Shown: in pieces, positions 8,544 through 16,877 of the stretch
How the letters are laid out: the number at the start of each line of letters is the position of its first letter
Position numbering within the stretch: the first letter of the stretch is position 1
Assembly: GCA_030603505.1 (NCBI GenBank)
Contig: JAUVXQ010000003.1
Location: 1 to 36,913, forward strand
Reading direction: 5' to 3'
Length of the DNA stretch: 36,913 bases
DNA from: Candidatus Heimdallarchaeota archaeon
Lineage (GTDB): Archaea > Asgardarchaeota > Heimdallarchaeia > Heimdallarchaeales > Heimdallarchaeaceae
The notes under the pieces: model-generated
Told to the model about the DNA's origin: nothing
What the model saw: the letters and a program-made list of their open reading frames with translations, nothing else
The model's database searches: none
Program-made: the position numbers and the translations under genes

Positions 8544-8677
8544 TGGTGGGGTATGGCGGAGTTGAACCACCGACCATCTGGTGCCTCAGCTTTAGCTCAA
8601 AAAACTTATGAGCCAGACGCTTGTCAGTTTTAGGCTCTCGGCCTAATAAACATCTAACCAGGCTGAGCTAATACCCC
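8544..8677 (-). tRNA. tRNA with CAU anticodon (elongator Met, or Ile2), carrying two introns
   Basis: Acceptor GGGGTAT pairs with ATACCCC, and ACCA is encoded. Intron 1 (8621-8652, 32 bases) splits the 3' strand of the D stem between positions 23 and 24; removal restores GCTC-AGCCTGGTTA-GAGC. Intron 2 (8583-8606, 24 bases) is at the normal 37/38 site; removal gives TCTGG-CTCATAA-CCAGA with anticodon CAU. Both introns have bulge-helix-bulge borders: GTTA/TGAC with bulges GAT and AAG, and CTCA/TGAG with bulges TAA and GCA. Each has its own internal hairpin (TTAGGC/GCCTAA; GTTTT/AAAGC). Elongator Met is the default, but a C34-modified tRNA-Ile2 has the same loop and cannot be excluded. Confidence 0.92.
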
Positions 8678-8813
8678 TTTTATATTGGCTTCTATACTTT
8701 GTTCTATCCTTCTTTTCTTAAATTTTTCTTTTCATTCTCCATTTTTCTGTCATACCACAATTTTTTATTATGTGTTTAAAATAATGTTGTTCACTCTTGT
8801 TTGGTGACATAAA

Positions 8814-9773
8814 TTGGATTCAGCTTTCTTAAAGGTTGTTGAGGATATTCAAGCTCTTCGAATACAAGGCGCGACCAACATAGCTATTGAAGGGGTAAAC
8901 GCCTTTTCATTATTAGGAGAACACATTGATTGTGCTTCATTAGAAGAGCTGTTTGTGAAATTAGAAAAAGCTAGAGAAGTTTTATCAGCTGCTCGTGCAA
9001 CTGAGCCTGCTCTTAGAAATGGATTAAGGTTTATTATGTATAATCTTCGCAAAAAAGCTTCTTCTTTGCAAGATGCACGAGAACTTATTGTATCATTTTC
9101 AAAAGATTATGTTTTATTACTTAAAGAATCAAAAAAGAAAGTCATTTCATATGGAGCTCATCGAATAAAAGATGGTAGTACAATAATGACGCACTGTCAT
9201 TCCTCTCTGTCAACTGGAATCATACTTGAAGCGCATAAACAAGGGAAAGACATCAATGTCTTTTGCACTGAAACAAGACCACTTTATCAAGGGAGAATCA
9301 CTGCAAAAGAACTTGTTTTAGCTGGAGTTCCAACAACTCAAGTAGTTGACAGTGCCATGCGTTGGGTCATAAACAGTTACAATATTGATATAATTATTAC
9401 AGGAGCTGATGCTATAACTAGTCAAGGAACGGTTATAAATAAAATTGGTACTAGACTTTTAGCGCTAGCAGCGAAAGAGATGGATATTCCATTCTATTCC
9501 GCTATTAACTTGCTTAAATATGATCCTGAAACAAGTATAGGAAAGTTAACAGAAATAGAGATGAGAGAATCTTCAGAAATTTGGAAAAATCCTCCTGAAG
9601 GATTAAAATTTCTTAATCCAGCTTTTGAGACCGTATCCCATGATTTAATTGATGGAATCATTTCAGAAGGTGGAGTCTTTGCACCATCTTTTATTTACTT
9701 CATAATACAAGAAAAATATCCATTTATGATTCACGAAGAAATAGGGATGGACAGTATCAATCAAGGTGCTTAA
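8814..9773 (+). CDS. Ribose-1,5-bisphosphate isomerase (aIF2B-like fold)
   Basis: Converts ribose 1,5-bisphosphate to ribulose 1,5-bisphosphate, the RuBisCO substrate, in the archaeal AMP/nucleoside degradation pathway. The 319-residue protein has the family signatures: THCHSS (Cys128, the counterpart of the catalytic cysteine in Thermococcus), CTETRP, and ITGADAI (Asp199, the catalytic aspartate), followed by NKIGTRLLALAA. It starts at TTG 8814, supported by GGTGA six bases upstream. The RuBisCO gene begins 3 bases after its stop, so the two are almost certainly co-transcribed and work consecutively. General eIF2B-alpha or methylthioribose-1-phosphate isomerase are the alternatives, but the RuBisCO neighbour argues strongly for this call. 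AMP phosphorylase, the preceding enzyme, is not in the window. Confidence 0.93.
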   Translation: MDSAFLKVVEDIQALRIQGATNIAIEGVNAFSLLGEHIDCASLEELFVKLEKAREVLSAARATEPALRNGLRFIMYNLRKKASSLQDARELIVSFSKDYVLLLKESKKKVISYGAHRIKDGSTIMTHCHSSLSTGIILEAHKQGKDINVFCTETRPLYQGRITAKELVLAGVPTTQVVDSAMRWVINSYNIDIIITGADAITSQGTVINKIGTRLLALAAKEMDIPFYSAINLLKYDPETSIGKLTEIEMRESSEIWKNPPEGLKFLNPAFETVSHDLIDGIISEGGVFAPSFIYFIIQEKYPFMIHEEIGMDSINQGA

Positions 9774-9776
9774 ATT

Positions 9777-11027
9777 ATGAATGAAGAATTCAAAGAATTA
9801 TTAATTGCAAAATATTACGTTGAACACGTGAAAAGCGTTGAAAAAGCCGCAGAAGAGATATGTGATGAAGAATCAGTAGGCACATGGACAGATTTAACAA
9901 CAACTGTAGGCAAACCACATATAGCTCAACTTAGAGCAGAAGTATTAGACAAACAGGTTTTTGATGATCATGGAGATTACCAAAGCGGTGAAGTTACTAT
10001 CGGGTTTCAAACCGAAACCTTTGACTTAGAAGCAGGGATAACTAGTATCCTTTCCATGGTAGCTGGAAATTTGTTTGGTTTAGGAGCTCTACGGAATATT
10101 CGTTGGTTAGATGTCGAGTTTCCTCGAAGTATTATTGAAATTTTCCCTGGACCAAAATTTGGTATTGAGGGAGTCAGAAAGATTATTGGGACAGATAAAG
10201 GAGAGTTTCCAAATAGACCACATATTGGAACAATTGTTAAACCAAAAATGGGCTTAACAGCACAAGAATGGGCAGATGTTACGTATGAAGCTGCTATCGG
10301 TGGTGTCGATTTTATTAAAGATGATGAGAATTTGAGTGATCAACACTTTTGTCCTCTTGAAGACAGAGTTATCCAAGTATTAGAGAGGCTAGATCAAGTA
10401 AAAGAGGAAACAGGTAGAACTGTAATACATGCAGTTAATGTTACTGCGACTCATGATGTAATGTGGAAACGTATTGAAACAGCTTTAGATAATGGTGCAA
10501 AATGTCTAATGATTGATGTAATTTTAACCGGTTATCAAGAACTTGCTCAAATGGCTCGTGACCCAAGTGTCAAGGTCCCAATCCATGTTCATCGAACAAT
10601 GCACGCAGCTTTCACACGTAATCAAAAACACGGAATTTCCATGCTTCCTGTAGCTAAGATTGTGAGAATGTTAGGAGGAGATCAATTACATATAGGATCC
10701 TATGGACAAGGGAAAATGGATACTGATCTCGAACTTGAACTTCAACTTAAGCAATCTTTAATCGAACCAATGTATGAACTCAAAACTACCTTTCCAGTTG
10801 CTTCTGGTGGATTATATCCAGCTAAGATACCTAACCTAGTTAAGTATGGCGGGAATAATGTTATTATACAAGCTGGAGGTGGAATACATGGACACCCTGA
10901 TGGAACTCGGAAAGGTGCGATGGGTATGCGTCAAGCTTTAGATGCAACTTTGAAAGGGATATCCCTAGATGAATATGCTAAAGACCATCAAGAGTTGGCA
11001 AAAGCACTTGAAAAATGGGGAAAATAA
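9777..11027 (+). CDS. rbcL: Form III ribulose-bisphosphate carboxylase, large chain
   Basis: Adds CO2 to ribulose 1,5-bisphosphate to give two 3-phosphoglycerates. All catalytic positions appear intact in this 416-residue chain: GTWT (36-39), Asn98 in MVAGNLFG, KPKMGL (Lys155, Lys157), the carbamylation loop KDDE (Lys181, Asp183, Glu184), HVHRTMH (His272, Arg273), loop 6 lysine in GSYGQGKM (Lys313), and the phosphate-binding ASGG and AGGG segments. The intact loop excludes a form IV RuBisCO-like protein. Short length and the isomerase partner directly upstream place it with archaeal form III, which serves AMP salvage rather than a Calvin cycle. No phosphoribulokinase gene is seen. It ends about 160 bases before a tRNA-Gly pair. 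Confidence 0.97.
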   Translation: MNEEFKELLIAKYYVEHVKSVEKAAEEICDEESVGTWTDLTTTVGKPHIAQLRAEVLDKQVFDDHGDYQSGEVTIGFQTETFDLEAGITSILSMVAGNLFGLGALRNIRWLDVEFPRSIIEIFPGPKFGIEGVRKIIGTDKGEFPNRPHIGTIVKPKMGLTAQEWADVTYEAAIGGVDFIKDDENLSDQHFCPLEDRVIQVLERLDQVKEETGRTVIHAVNVTATHDVMWKRIETALDNGAKCLMIDVILTGYQELAQMARDPSVKVPIHVHRTMHAAFTRNQKHGISMLPVAKIVRMLGGDQLHIGSYGQGKMDTDLELELQLKQSLIEPMYELKTTFPVASGGLYPAKIPNLVKYGGNNVIIQAGGGIHGHPDGTRKGAMGMRQALDATLKGISLDEYAKDHQELAKALEKWGK

Positions 11028-11190
11028 GCTTTTACTTCTTTTCCTTAATACTATTTTATTGTATCTTCTCATTTATACAATATATTCGATATTTCATATT
11101 TCGGATAAAAATAGATTCTTTCAACTAATTTATAAGTTAAGAACGGAAAAATTAAAAATAGGAACTAAATCATGAAGAATAGCCGAGTTT

Positions 11191-11265
11191 GCGCTAATAG
11201 TCTAGTGGTTATGACTTCGGCCTTCCAAGTCGACGACCCGGGTTCAATTCCCGGTTGGCGCACCA
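11191..11265 (+). tRNA. tRNA-Gly (UCC), no intron; CCA encoded
   Basis: Acceptor GCGCTAA pairs with TTGGCGC (one G-U pair), followed by ACCA. D arm GTCTAGTGGTTATGAC, anticodon arm TCGGC-CTTCCAA-GTCGA, T arm CCGGGTTCAATTCCCGG. The anticodon UCC reads GGA/GGG. An A/T-rich element (AAAAATTAAAAATAGG, from about 11146) lies at promoter distance. A second tRNA-Gly follows after 28 bases. Confidence 0.95.
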
Positions 11266-11293
11266 AAACAACCATGAAGCAGTGTATAATAAA

Positions 11294-11395
11294 GCTCGCG
11301 TAGTCTAGTTGGCATGACTCAGAGTGTTTTATTTAAAAAACACGAGTAACCCTGCCACGGCTGGAACCCGGGTTCAAATCCCGGCGCGTGCACCA
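11294..11395 (+). tRNA. tRNA-Gly (GCC) with a non-canonical intron inside the anticodon stem; CCA encoded
   Basis: Removing 27 bases (11323-11349) from within the 5' strand of the anticodon stem, between positions 29 and 30, gives CAGCC-CTGCCAC-GGCTG with anticodon GCC. The borders form a bulge-helix-bulge motif: helix ACTC/GAGT, bulges AGA and AAC, cut after the second base of each, with an inner hairpin GTGTTTT/AAAACAC. D arm GTCTAGTTGGCATGAC and T arm CCGGGTTCAAATCCCGG are intact. The acceptor stem GCTCGCG/CGCGTGC has one U3-U70 mismatch, the only defect seen. Without recognising the intron the gene looks like a tRNA with a broken anticodon arm. Confidence 0.9.
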
Positions 11396-11523
11396 ACCTT
11401 ACTTCATCTCTCTTTTCAAAGTTTAATAGATAAATTCATTATCTATGTCTAACAGAGGTTAGGTCCCAATCTGTAGACTCACGTAATACTCAGAGATTTT
11501 CTCTATAATATTTGCTTTGTTAT

Positions 11524-11534
11524 TCATTATATAG
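11524..11534 (+). promoter_or_regulatory. TATA box of ftsZ
   Basis: TCATTATATAG is centred about 23 bases before the ATG at 11552, so the transcript would start at or next to the initiation codon (leaderless). This supports the ATG over the TTG nine bases upstream. Confidence 0.5.
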
Positions 11535-11551
11535 TATTTTCTTTGAGTGGT

Positions 11552-12730
11552 ATGACTCAACAGCATAATGAAAACTATCAATATAAAATCCAAGAATCTT
11601 ACAAAGACAATTATGATTCAAACAATCCCCCTGATACTTTCAAGAGTTCTAATGCAGACAAAGAACTGGAACAATTTCTTCAAAAAAGGGATACTAATTC
11701 TGACAAATTTGACAGTCAAGAAGCTAATTCCTTTATTCAACGAGTGCTTCGAAATAACCGAATCCTTGCTATGGGTATTGGAGGTGCCGGTTCCAATGCT
11801 ATTAATAACATTATGATGCGTGGAGGAATTGTTGGAGCCACCACTGTTGCCATCAATACCGATGCACGTCATCTACTAAGTGTTAAAGCTACTAAGAAAC
11901 TTCTTATTGGTCGAGAACTAACAAATGGAACAGGAGCTGGAAATGATCCTAATATAGGTCGAGCGGCAGCAGAAGAGAATGAAGACGATATCCGTGATCT
12001 CGTTCGAGGTAACGATTTAGTTTTTATTGCATGTGGTTTAGGGAAGGGTACGGGTACGGGTGGCGCACCTTTCGTTGCTAAAATTGCACAAGAAGAAGGG
12101 TGTTTGGTTGTTTCTGTTTGTATATTGCCGTTTGCTTCAGAAGGAAAAGCAAAAATGGAAACTGCTTCTCGAGGACTTGAAGAATTGAATGAACATTCAA
12201 ATACCATTATTGTTGTCTCAAATGAAATGTTGCTAATGTATGACCCCGAACTTCCTTTATGGGACGCGTTTAAAATTGCAGATGATGTTTTAATTAATGC
12301 AGTTATTGGGTTAACTGAGCTTGTTGTTCTTCCTGCACGCGTAAATGTAGATTTCGCAGACACAAAGAAAATTCTTCGTCGCAGTGGTCCAGCTGTTATT
12401 GGAGTTGGAAATGGTAAGGGTGAAAAAAGAGCTATACAAGCTATTACTGATGCTCTATCTAATCCTCTTATCGATGTGGATATTTCTACCTCTACCGGAG
12501 CTCTAGTCAACATAAAAGCTAACAGAAACATAGCTATGACAGAAGTTGACGCTATTACAACCATGATTACAGACCAAATTCATCCTAAAGCTGAATTTGT
12601 CTGGGGTTGTAATATAGATGAAACCATGCCTGATGATGAAGTATCTGTTACTGTTGTAATTGCGGAAGTTAGATCTCCTTACCTCTTCAAATCTGAAGAA
12701 ATGACAATTGATGCCTTATGGACAGAATAG
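11552..12730 (+). CDS. ftsZ: Cell-division GTPase FtsZ
   Basis: Tubulin-superfamily GTPase that polymerises at the division site. The GTP-binding face is complete: GIGGAGSNAINNI, INTDARHLL, IGRELTNGTGAGNDPNIGR, and the signature loop GLGKGTGTGGAP; the T7 synergy loop NVDFADTKKIL supplies the aspartates that trigger hydrolysis in the adjoining subunit. In the signature loop a lysine replaces the glycine of the bacterial GMGGGTGTG. About 70 polar residues rich in Asn, Asp and Gln precede the fold, and the chain ends soon after the fold (MTIDALWTE) with no long linker or usual C-terminal peptide. A TTG at 11543 is an alternative start. An unknown gene follows in the same direction. Confidence 0.95.
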   Translation: MTQQHNENYQYKIQESYKDNYDSNNPPDTFKSSNADKELEQFLQKRDTNSDKFDSQEANSFIQRVLRNNRILAMGIGGAGSNAINNIMMRGGIVGATTVAINTDARHLLSVKATKKLLIGRELTNGTGAGNDPNIGRAAAEENEDDIRDLVRGNDLVFIACGLGKGTGTGGAPFVAKIAQEEGCLVVSVCILPFASEGKAKMETASRGLEELNEHSNTIIVVSNEMLLMYDPELPLWDAFKIADDVLINAVIGLTELVVLPARVNVDFADTKKILRRSGPAVIGVGNGKGEKRAIQAITDALSNPLIDVDISTSTGALVNIKANRNIAMTEVDAITTMITDQIHPKAEFVWGCNIDETMPDDEVSVTVVIAEVRSPYLFKSEEMTIDALWTE

Positions 12731-12792
12731 ATTTCCATTTTTTCTTTTTGTGGTCTTTTTATTCTTTAGTTCAATTATGATATTAGGCCACT

Positions 12793-13869
12793 ATGTCTAA
12801 TCTCCAAATTCATGATTTAGAAGATATGCTTATTTTGGAGTCTACTAATCAATCGATTGGAATAGTAGGTTTCACACTTCTAAAGAATGAAAGTAACAAC
12901 TTTTCTAAATTCTCAAATAAATTGTTTAACTATATTGATTCGTTTGGCTATCCGTATACTATAAAAATTACTCAAAGTTCAGTCAATCTTTTTCTCCTCA
13001 TCAGTACTAAAGACATTGGAGAGCTTATAGTAAAAGTTTCCACATTAATGAATCGGATGAAAAAACTTGGTCCTTTTGATTCATGTTTAATTATGTCTCC
13101 TTTGAATCACAAGAAAACAACAGAGCAAATTCAAAGTTTTCTCTCTTCAAAAATCAAACGAACTAAAGATCCAAAAATTGTTGAAATCAAGAAAGAATAC
13201 TGGACATTTCTATCTTTAAAGTTTTCAAAGTACGACTCCAATCATTTTACAGGATATATCAAGAAGGTTTTGACTTATCCTTCATGCTCAGTTCACCTCA
13301 GTACACGCTTTTCAAATAGAAATGCAAGAAAGAAAAAGAAAACACAATTTGGAATCATGATTTCGTTTAACTCTTTATCTATTAAAGGATGCAAAGATTT
13401 CATTGAAAAGCTAACCTTATTCTCTAAAGAATATCAGCACAAAATTTCCTGTGTCTTGGATTTTCATCCGTATCATGATGTAAAAAAAGCTAAAATAGCC
13501 CATTTTATAGGTTTAACTAAAACAACTCAAACGGCTATTTTATGGAACAATGTTTTAAATTTAGAAGTTCTTATTCCTAATGTTAACTTTCAGAACATTT
13601 CACCTCAAGACAGAAATAGTGAAGTTTTGCAAGTCACTAAAACAACACAAAAGCCCTATCAGAAAATAAGTAAAACTCAAACACATAAAGATTTGATTCA
13701 AAAAGTCCTTACTCCACTACAAGTAGAAAAAAGTGCGCTAGGAATTAAAGAAACAGAGAAGAGAAACGAAAAAGAGAAGATTTCACCAACCCTGTCTTTT
13801 TTTGGTAAAGAAGTTACAGAGGAGGAAGTAGAGCAACTTGTAAAGACTATACCTTCAGCCCCAAAGTAG
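12793..13869 (+). CDS. Unknown 358-residue protein downstream of ftsZ
   Basis: Not recognised. No membrane helix, signal peptide or cofactor motif is seen. Residues 1-260 look globular, with alternating hydrophobic stretches (SIGIVGFTLL, VNLFLLISTK, FGIMISFNSLSIKG, AILWNNVLNLEVLIPNV). The first part may hold a repeated alpha/beta unit, because KFSNKLFNYIDSF and KCKDFIEKLTLF-like helices recur about 180 residues apart. The last 90 residues are Lys/Gln/Thr-rich and probably disordered, ending in an acidic helix (GKEVTEEEVEQLVKTIPSAPK). It begins 62 bases after ftsZ on the same strand, so a shared transcript and a division-related role are possible, but nothing in the protein proves that. Confidence 0.7.
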   Translation: MSNLQIHDLEDMLILESTNQSIGIVGFTLLKNESNNFSKFSNKLFNYIDSFGYPYTIKITQSSVNLFLLISTKDIGELIVKVSTLMNRMKKLGPFDSCLIMSPLNHKKTTEQIQSFLSSKIKRTKDPKIVEIKKEYWTFLSLKFSKYDSNHFTGYIKKVLTYPSCSVHLSTRFSNRNARKKKKTQFGIMISFNSLSIKGCKDFIEKLTLFSKEYQHKISCVLDFHPYHDVKKAKIAHFIGLTKTTQTAILWNNVLNLEVLIPNVNFQNISPQDRNSEVLQVTKTTQKPYQKISKTQTHKDLIQKVLTPLQVEKSALGIKETEKRNEKEKISPTLSFFGKEVTEEEVEQLVKTIPSAPK

Positions 13870-13985
13870 ACATAAAAAATACCACGAGAAACCACTTTTG
13901 TTATTTAAAGGATTACAAGAGCAAGTTTCTGCAAGGAAGCAATGTTGATAAGGCAAACATTTTATCCGTATCAAGGAAGGAAAGA

Positions 13986-14354
13986 ATGCCAAAAAACACA
14001 AAAAGAAAACGTTTTCATAGAAATAAAACTTTAGCGCTATCGGAAAGGGACGTTGAACATCAAGTTATCCAACTATTAGAAAAAGCAGATAAAATCATTC
14101 AATCAGATATTGATCTCGCTCAAAACTATGCTAATCAAGCAAAAAGAATTCAGATGAAAACAAGGGCAAGGTTCCCTCCCCAATGGAAAAAACGTTTTTG
14201 CAAACATTGTAAATCTTTTCTCCACCCAGGGATAAACTGTAGAATTAGGCTTTCTTCATCCAACAAAAGAGTAGTAATCAAATGTTTCCATTGTAACCAA
14301 TATTCAAGAATTCCATACCACAATAAGGAGGGTAACAGTGAAAGAATTAATTAA
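13986..14354 (+). CDS. rnp4: RNase P protein component 4 (Rpr2/Rpp21 family)
   Basis: Protein subunit of archaeal RNase P, which trims the 5' ends of pre-tRNAs; it binds the specificity domain of the RNA together with Rpp29. The 122-residue protein shows the family order: two N-terminal helices (ALSERDVEHQVIQLLEKADK; DLAQNYANQAKRIQMKTRAR), then a zinc ribbon with CKHC and CFHC ligand pairs around a basic PGINCRIRL strand. The start ATG 13986 has GGAAGGAAAG in front. The following CRM-domain gene overlaps its end by 17 bases, an arrangement suggesting translational coupling of two RNA-processing proteins. Confidence 0.93.
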   Translation: MPKNTKRKRFHRNKTLALSERDVEHQVIQLLEKADKIIQSDIDLAQNYANQAKRIQMKTRARFPPQWKKRFCKHCKSFLHPGINCRIRLSSSNKRVVIKCFHCNQYSRIPYHNKEGNSERIN

Positions 14355-14586
14355 TAAAGTGCGCCATGGCCCCCCAAAAATTAGAATTGGCAAAAAAGGG
14401 ATAACAGAGAACATCATAAAGGAAATTAAATCTTTACTAAAAATAGACAAAACTATTAAAATAAAATGTCTACATGTGATACCCAAAGAATCAGTTGAAG
14501 CAATTGCTCAAAATATAGTAAGATTAACTAATAGCAATATCATAGAACTCAGAGGAAAAACAATTATTTTACAAATAAAAAACTAG
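14338..14586 (+). CDS. YhbY/CRM-domain RNA-binding protein
   Basis: An 82-residue single CRM domain, the fold of YhbY, which associates with pre-ribosomal large-subunit particles in bacteria; archaeal homologues are taken to be ribosome-assembly or RNA-binding factors. The conserved core PKIRIGKKGITENIIKEI, including the GKKG loop, is followed by KTIKIKCL, VEAIAQNIVR and the last strands IIELRGKTIILQIKN. It starts with GTG 14338, five bases after GGAGGG, inside the end of rnp4. Its stop codon overlaps the stop codon of the convergent methyltransferase gene (four bases, 14583-14586). Confidence 0.9.
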   Translation: MKELINKVRHGPPKIRIGKKGITENIIKEIKSLLKIDKTIKIKCLHVIPKESVEAIAQNIVRLTNSNIIELRGKTIILQIKN

Positions 14587-16877
14587 CAATGGTCCAGAGA
14601 CTTTTTTACTTCAACTACTTCAGGGAAAGAGAGGATTTTGTGAATTTGCGTGCTTACTGGCTTGTTGTTGACTAAATCTAGATACTTTTTGTAGCTCCTT
14701 TCTATATTTCTATCAGTAACATCTTTTTCCAGTAAGAACAGGTTTTCCTCTTCAATCACTTCATTAAGACTTGACGATATTTTATCTCTAAAATATACCT
14801 CAAAAACTAGATTGTTTAGCATGACGACAAGAGATTTTTGTAGGTTTTGAATATCTCGACTTAAATCTCTATTTTGGATTAATCTTAAGTTAATCACTGT
14901 TTTTACTATTTTCTGAAAATTTTCTTGATTTAGTAGTTTTGGAATCGGAATTCGGGCAATTTGATTTGTACGGAAATCATATAGATTGAAGACTTTCTTA
15001 TTTACTATTTGGGTGTAATATTGAATCATAGTAGAATTAAGAACAGCAAGGAGATAATACCAGTTTATCTTTTCGATAAATTCATCCTTAATCGCTAGTG
15101 TAATAACATCTGTTTCATTTATTGTTGAAGGAGAGTTTTCATCAACTAAAGCAAATTTGTTTCTTTCATTTTGGTAGGGGCAGATTATTTTTGGCACACG
15201 ATTTATTAAAGAAAGAGAACGGTAGGCAACGTAATCATAAAATTCTTTTAGTTTATATTTTATTTTTGAGCTCTCTAAACGGGATTTGTATTTTTTCAAA
15301 TAATTAAATAATGTTGGGTAATCTTCTATATTTTTTCCTTTTAAAAAAATCCAATACTGATCACTTTTGTTCCAGAAAAATTGTTGTATGTCTCTATTCT
15401 TTATCAACAACCGTAAACCATCGACTTCAGAATCAGGTAAGTTGACTTGGATACGATTATACCCTTCATAGGTTGATTTGGATAATTTTTTTAGACAAAA
15501 TATGTTGTTGTTGCCTGTTGAACACCCTTTACCAATACTACAGATACCTGTAAATGATTGTGATTTCTTATCATCACCGAGATAGTAGGAAGAATGATCT
15601 TCCATATAATCAATTATGGGGGTCTTTCCAAAAATCCATCTTTTATCCGTGAGTTCTGCTTGTTTTATCTCTACATTAGAAAAATTAGCCTTATTGATAT
15701 GGGATATAGTCCCTATTTTATTGAGGAAGTAGACATCAACTAATGTTTGACCCGGGAGTTTTTTCTCAATAGAAACGATAGCTGTATCTACTCCTAAACG
15801 TCTTTCTCTTTGATAAAAAACAGTTCTATTACTCCGAAAATCTATAATTTCTCTAATAGTAGAATTTGATAATAAAAACTGTCTTAGGGAATCGCTATCA
15901 GTTCCTTCAAGCCAATATCTCGGAGTAATAAATGAAATTAGACCTCCCCTCTTACACAGATTCAATGCTCTTTCCCAGAAGATATTTGAAATATCTCCAT
16001 TTGAATTATAAGTTGAATAGATACTTTTGTAGACTCTTCGTTCACCAAGATTTAGTTTTTTTACATTTATGTATGGTGGATTACCAACAATTACATCAAA
16101 ACCACCACAAGCGTGAACCCTTGAAAATTGTTTAAACCAATGAATAAAAGGTTGTTTCATTAGCCATTTCTTTGCAAAATTTATATCTTTTTGTGATACA
16201 ATGGACAAGACTTTTTTTTCCCATTCTTTATCTATATTTTTAATTCCAACATGACATTCTTGAAGAAAATCGTAACCTAAAAGACTATTACTTACAATAA
16301 AATTGGGTGTTATAAACGGTAGAGTTTCACTTTTTGTGTTCTTGAAAGCGTGCTCATACAGTTTTAGTTTAGCTAAATAAACTGATTCAGAAGAAATGTC
16401 TAAGCCATAAAGATTATTTCTAATAATACAGAAAATTATCTTTTCTTTTATAGTTTCGTCACCCAATGATGAAAAATTCCCGTAGTTTTCACTTTTTAGT
16501 AGATTACTACATGTTAAATAAATATCAAACAAAAAGTCAAATGAGCGTAAAAGAAAAATACCCCAACCCATCGCAATGTCGCAAATTGTGAACTGAGGCA
16601 GTATTTGATGATATAGCAATGAAGCGATATGAACATTTCTCTGCTTTAGAGCTTCCTTAAAGTTTGTTAATTCTTTTAGACCTAATATTTTACTTAATTT
16701 GCTATTTAGTGAATAAAGTATGGTTTTATCAAGAATATAATCTACCACAAAATCAGGAGTGTAAAAGAGTCCTTTACCTTTTTTTTGATCACTAGACTGA
16801 GAAAATATTAGCTTTTCTGTAGAAATTATTCCATTCTTTATCTGATCAAAAGATACTCTTTTACCACTTTTTAACAT
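14583..16877 (-). CDS. Adenine-type DNA methyltransferase with TaqI-like specificity domain, apparently without a nuclease
   Basis: Gamma-class N6-adenine methyltransferase of the Eco57I/TaqI type. SAM-binding parts are GLFYTP (36-41), motif I DIAMGWG (100-106) and the acidic GLDIS (158-162); the catalytic motif IV is VIVGNPPY (NPPY at 266-269). The C-terminal half contains SIGKGCSTGNNNIF, typical of the TaqI-like target-recognition domain. Type IIG enzymes carry a PD-(D/E)XK nuclease before the methyltransferase; here only 35 residues precede motif X, so restriction activity is unlikely from this chain. No restriction gene lies next to it. It may be an orphan methylase, a relic of a restriction system, or an epigenetic regulator. 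The neighbours are housekeeping genes, which suggests insertion into the chromosome. Confidence 0.9.
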   Translation of the reverse strand: MLKSGKRVSFDQIKNGIISTEKLIFSQSSDQKKGKGLFYTPDFVVDYILDKTILYSLNSKLSKILGLKELTNFKEALKQRNVHIASLLYHQILPQFTICDIAMGWGIFLLRSFDFLFDIYLTCSNLLKSENYGNFSSLGDETIKEKIIFCIIRNNLYGLDISSESVYLAKLKLYEHAFKNTKSETLPFITPNFIVSNSLLGYDFLQECHVGIKNIDKEWEKKVLSIVSQKDINFAKKWLMKQPFIHWFKQFSRVHACGGFDVIVGNPPYINVKKLNLGERRVYKSIYSTYNSNGDISNIFWERALNLCKRGGLISFITPRYWLEGTDSDSLRQFLLSNSTIREIIDFRSNRTVFYQRERRLGVDTAIVSIEKKLPGQTLVDVYFLNKIGTISHINKANFSNVEIKQAELTDKRWIFGKTPIIDYMEDHSSYYLGDDKKSQSFTGICSIGKGCSTGNNNIFCLKKLSKSTYEGYNRIQVNLPDSEVDGLRLLIKNRDIQQFFWNKSDQYWIFLKGKNIEDYPTLFNYLKKYKSRLESSKIKYKLKEFYDYVAYRSLSLINRVPKIICPYQNERNKFALVDENSPSTINETDVITLAIKDEFIEKINWYYLLAVLNSTMIQYYTQIVNKKVFNLYDFRTNQIARIPIPKLLNQENFQKIVKTVINLRLIQNRDLSRDIQNLQKSLVVMLNNLVFEVYFRDKISSSLNEVIEEENLFLLEKDVTDRNIERSYKKYLDLVNNKPVSTQIHKILSFPEVVEVKKSLDHC

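Noticed and set aside
11869..12564. A 231-residue open frame on the minus strand opposite ftsZ
   Set aside because: It lies wholly inside ftsZ, has Ser/Pro-rich sequence without motifs and no ribosome site; a shadow of the ftsZ codon pattern.
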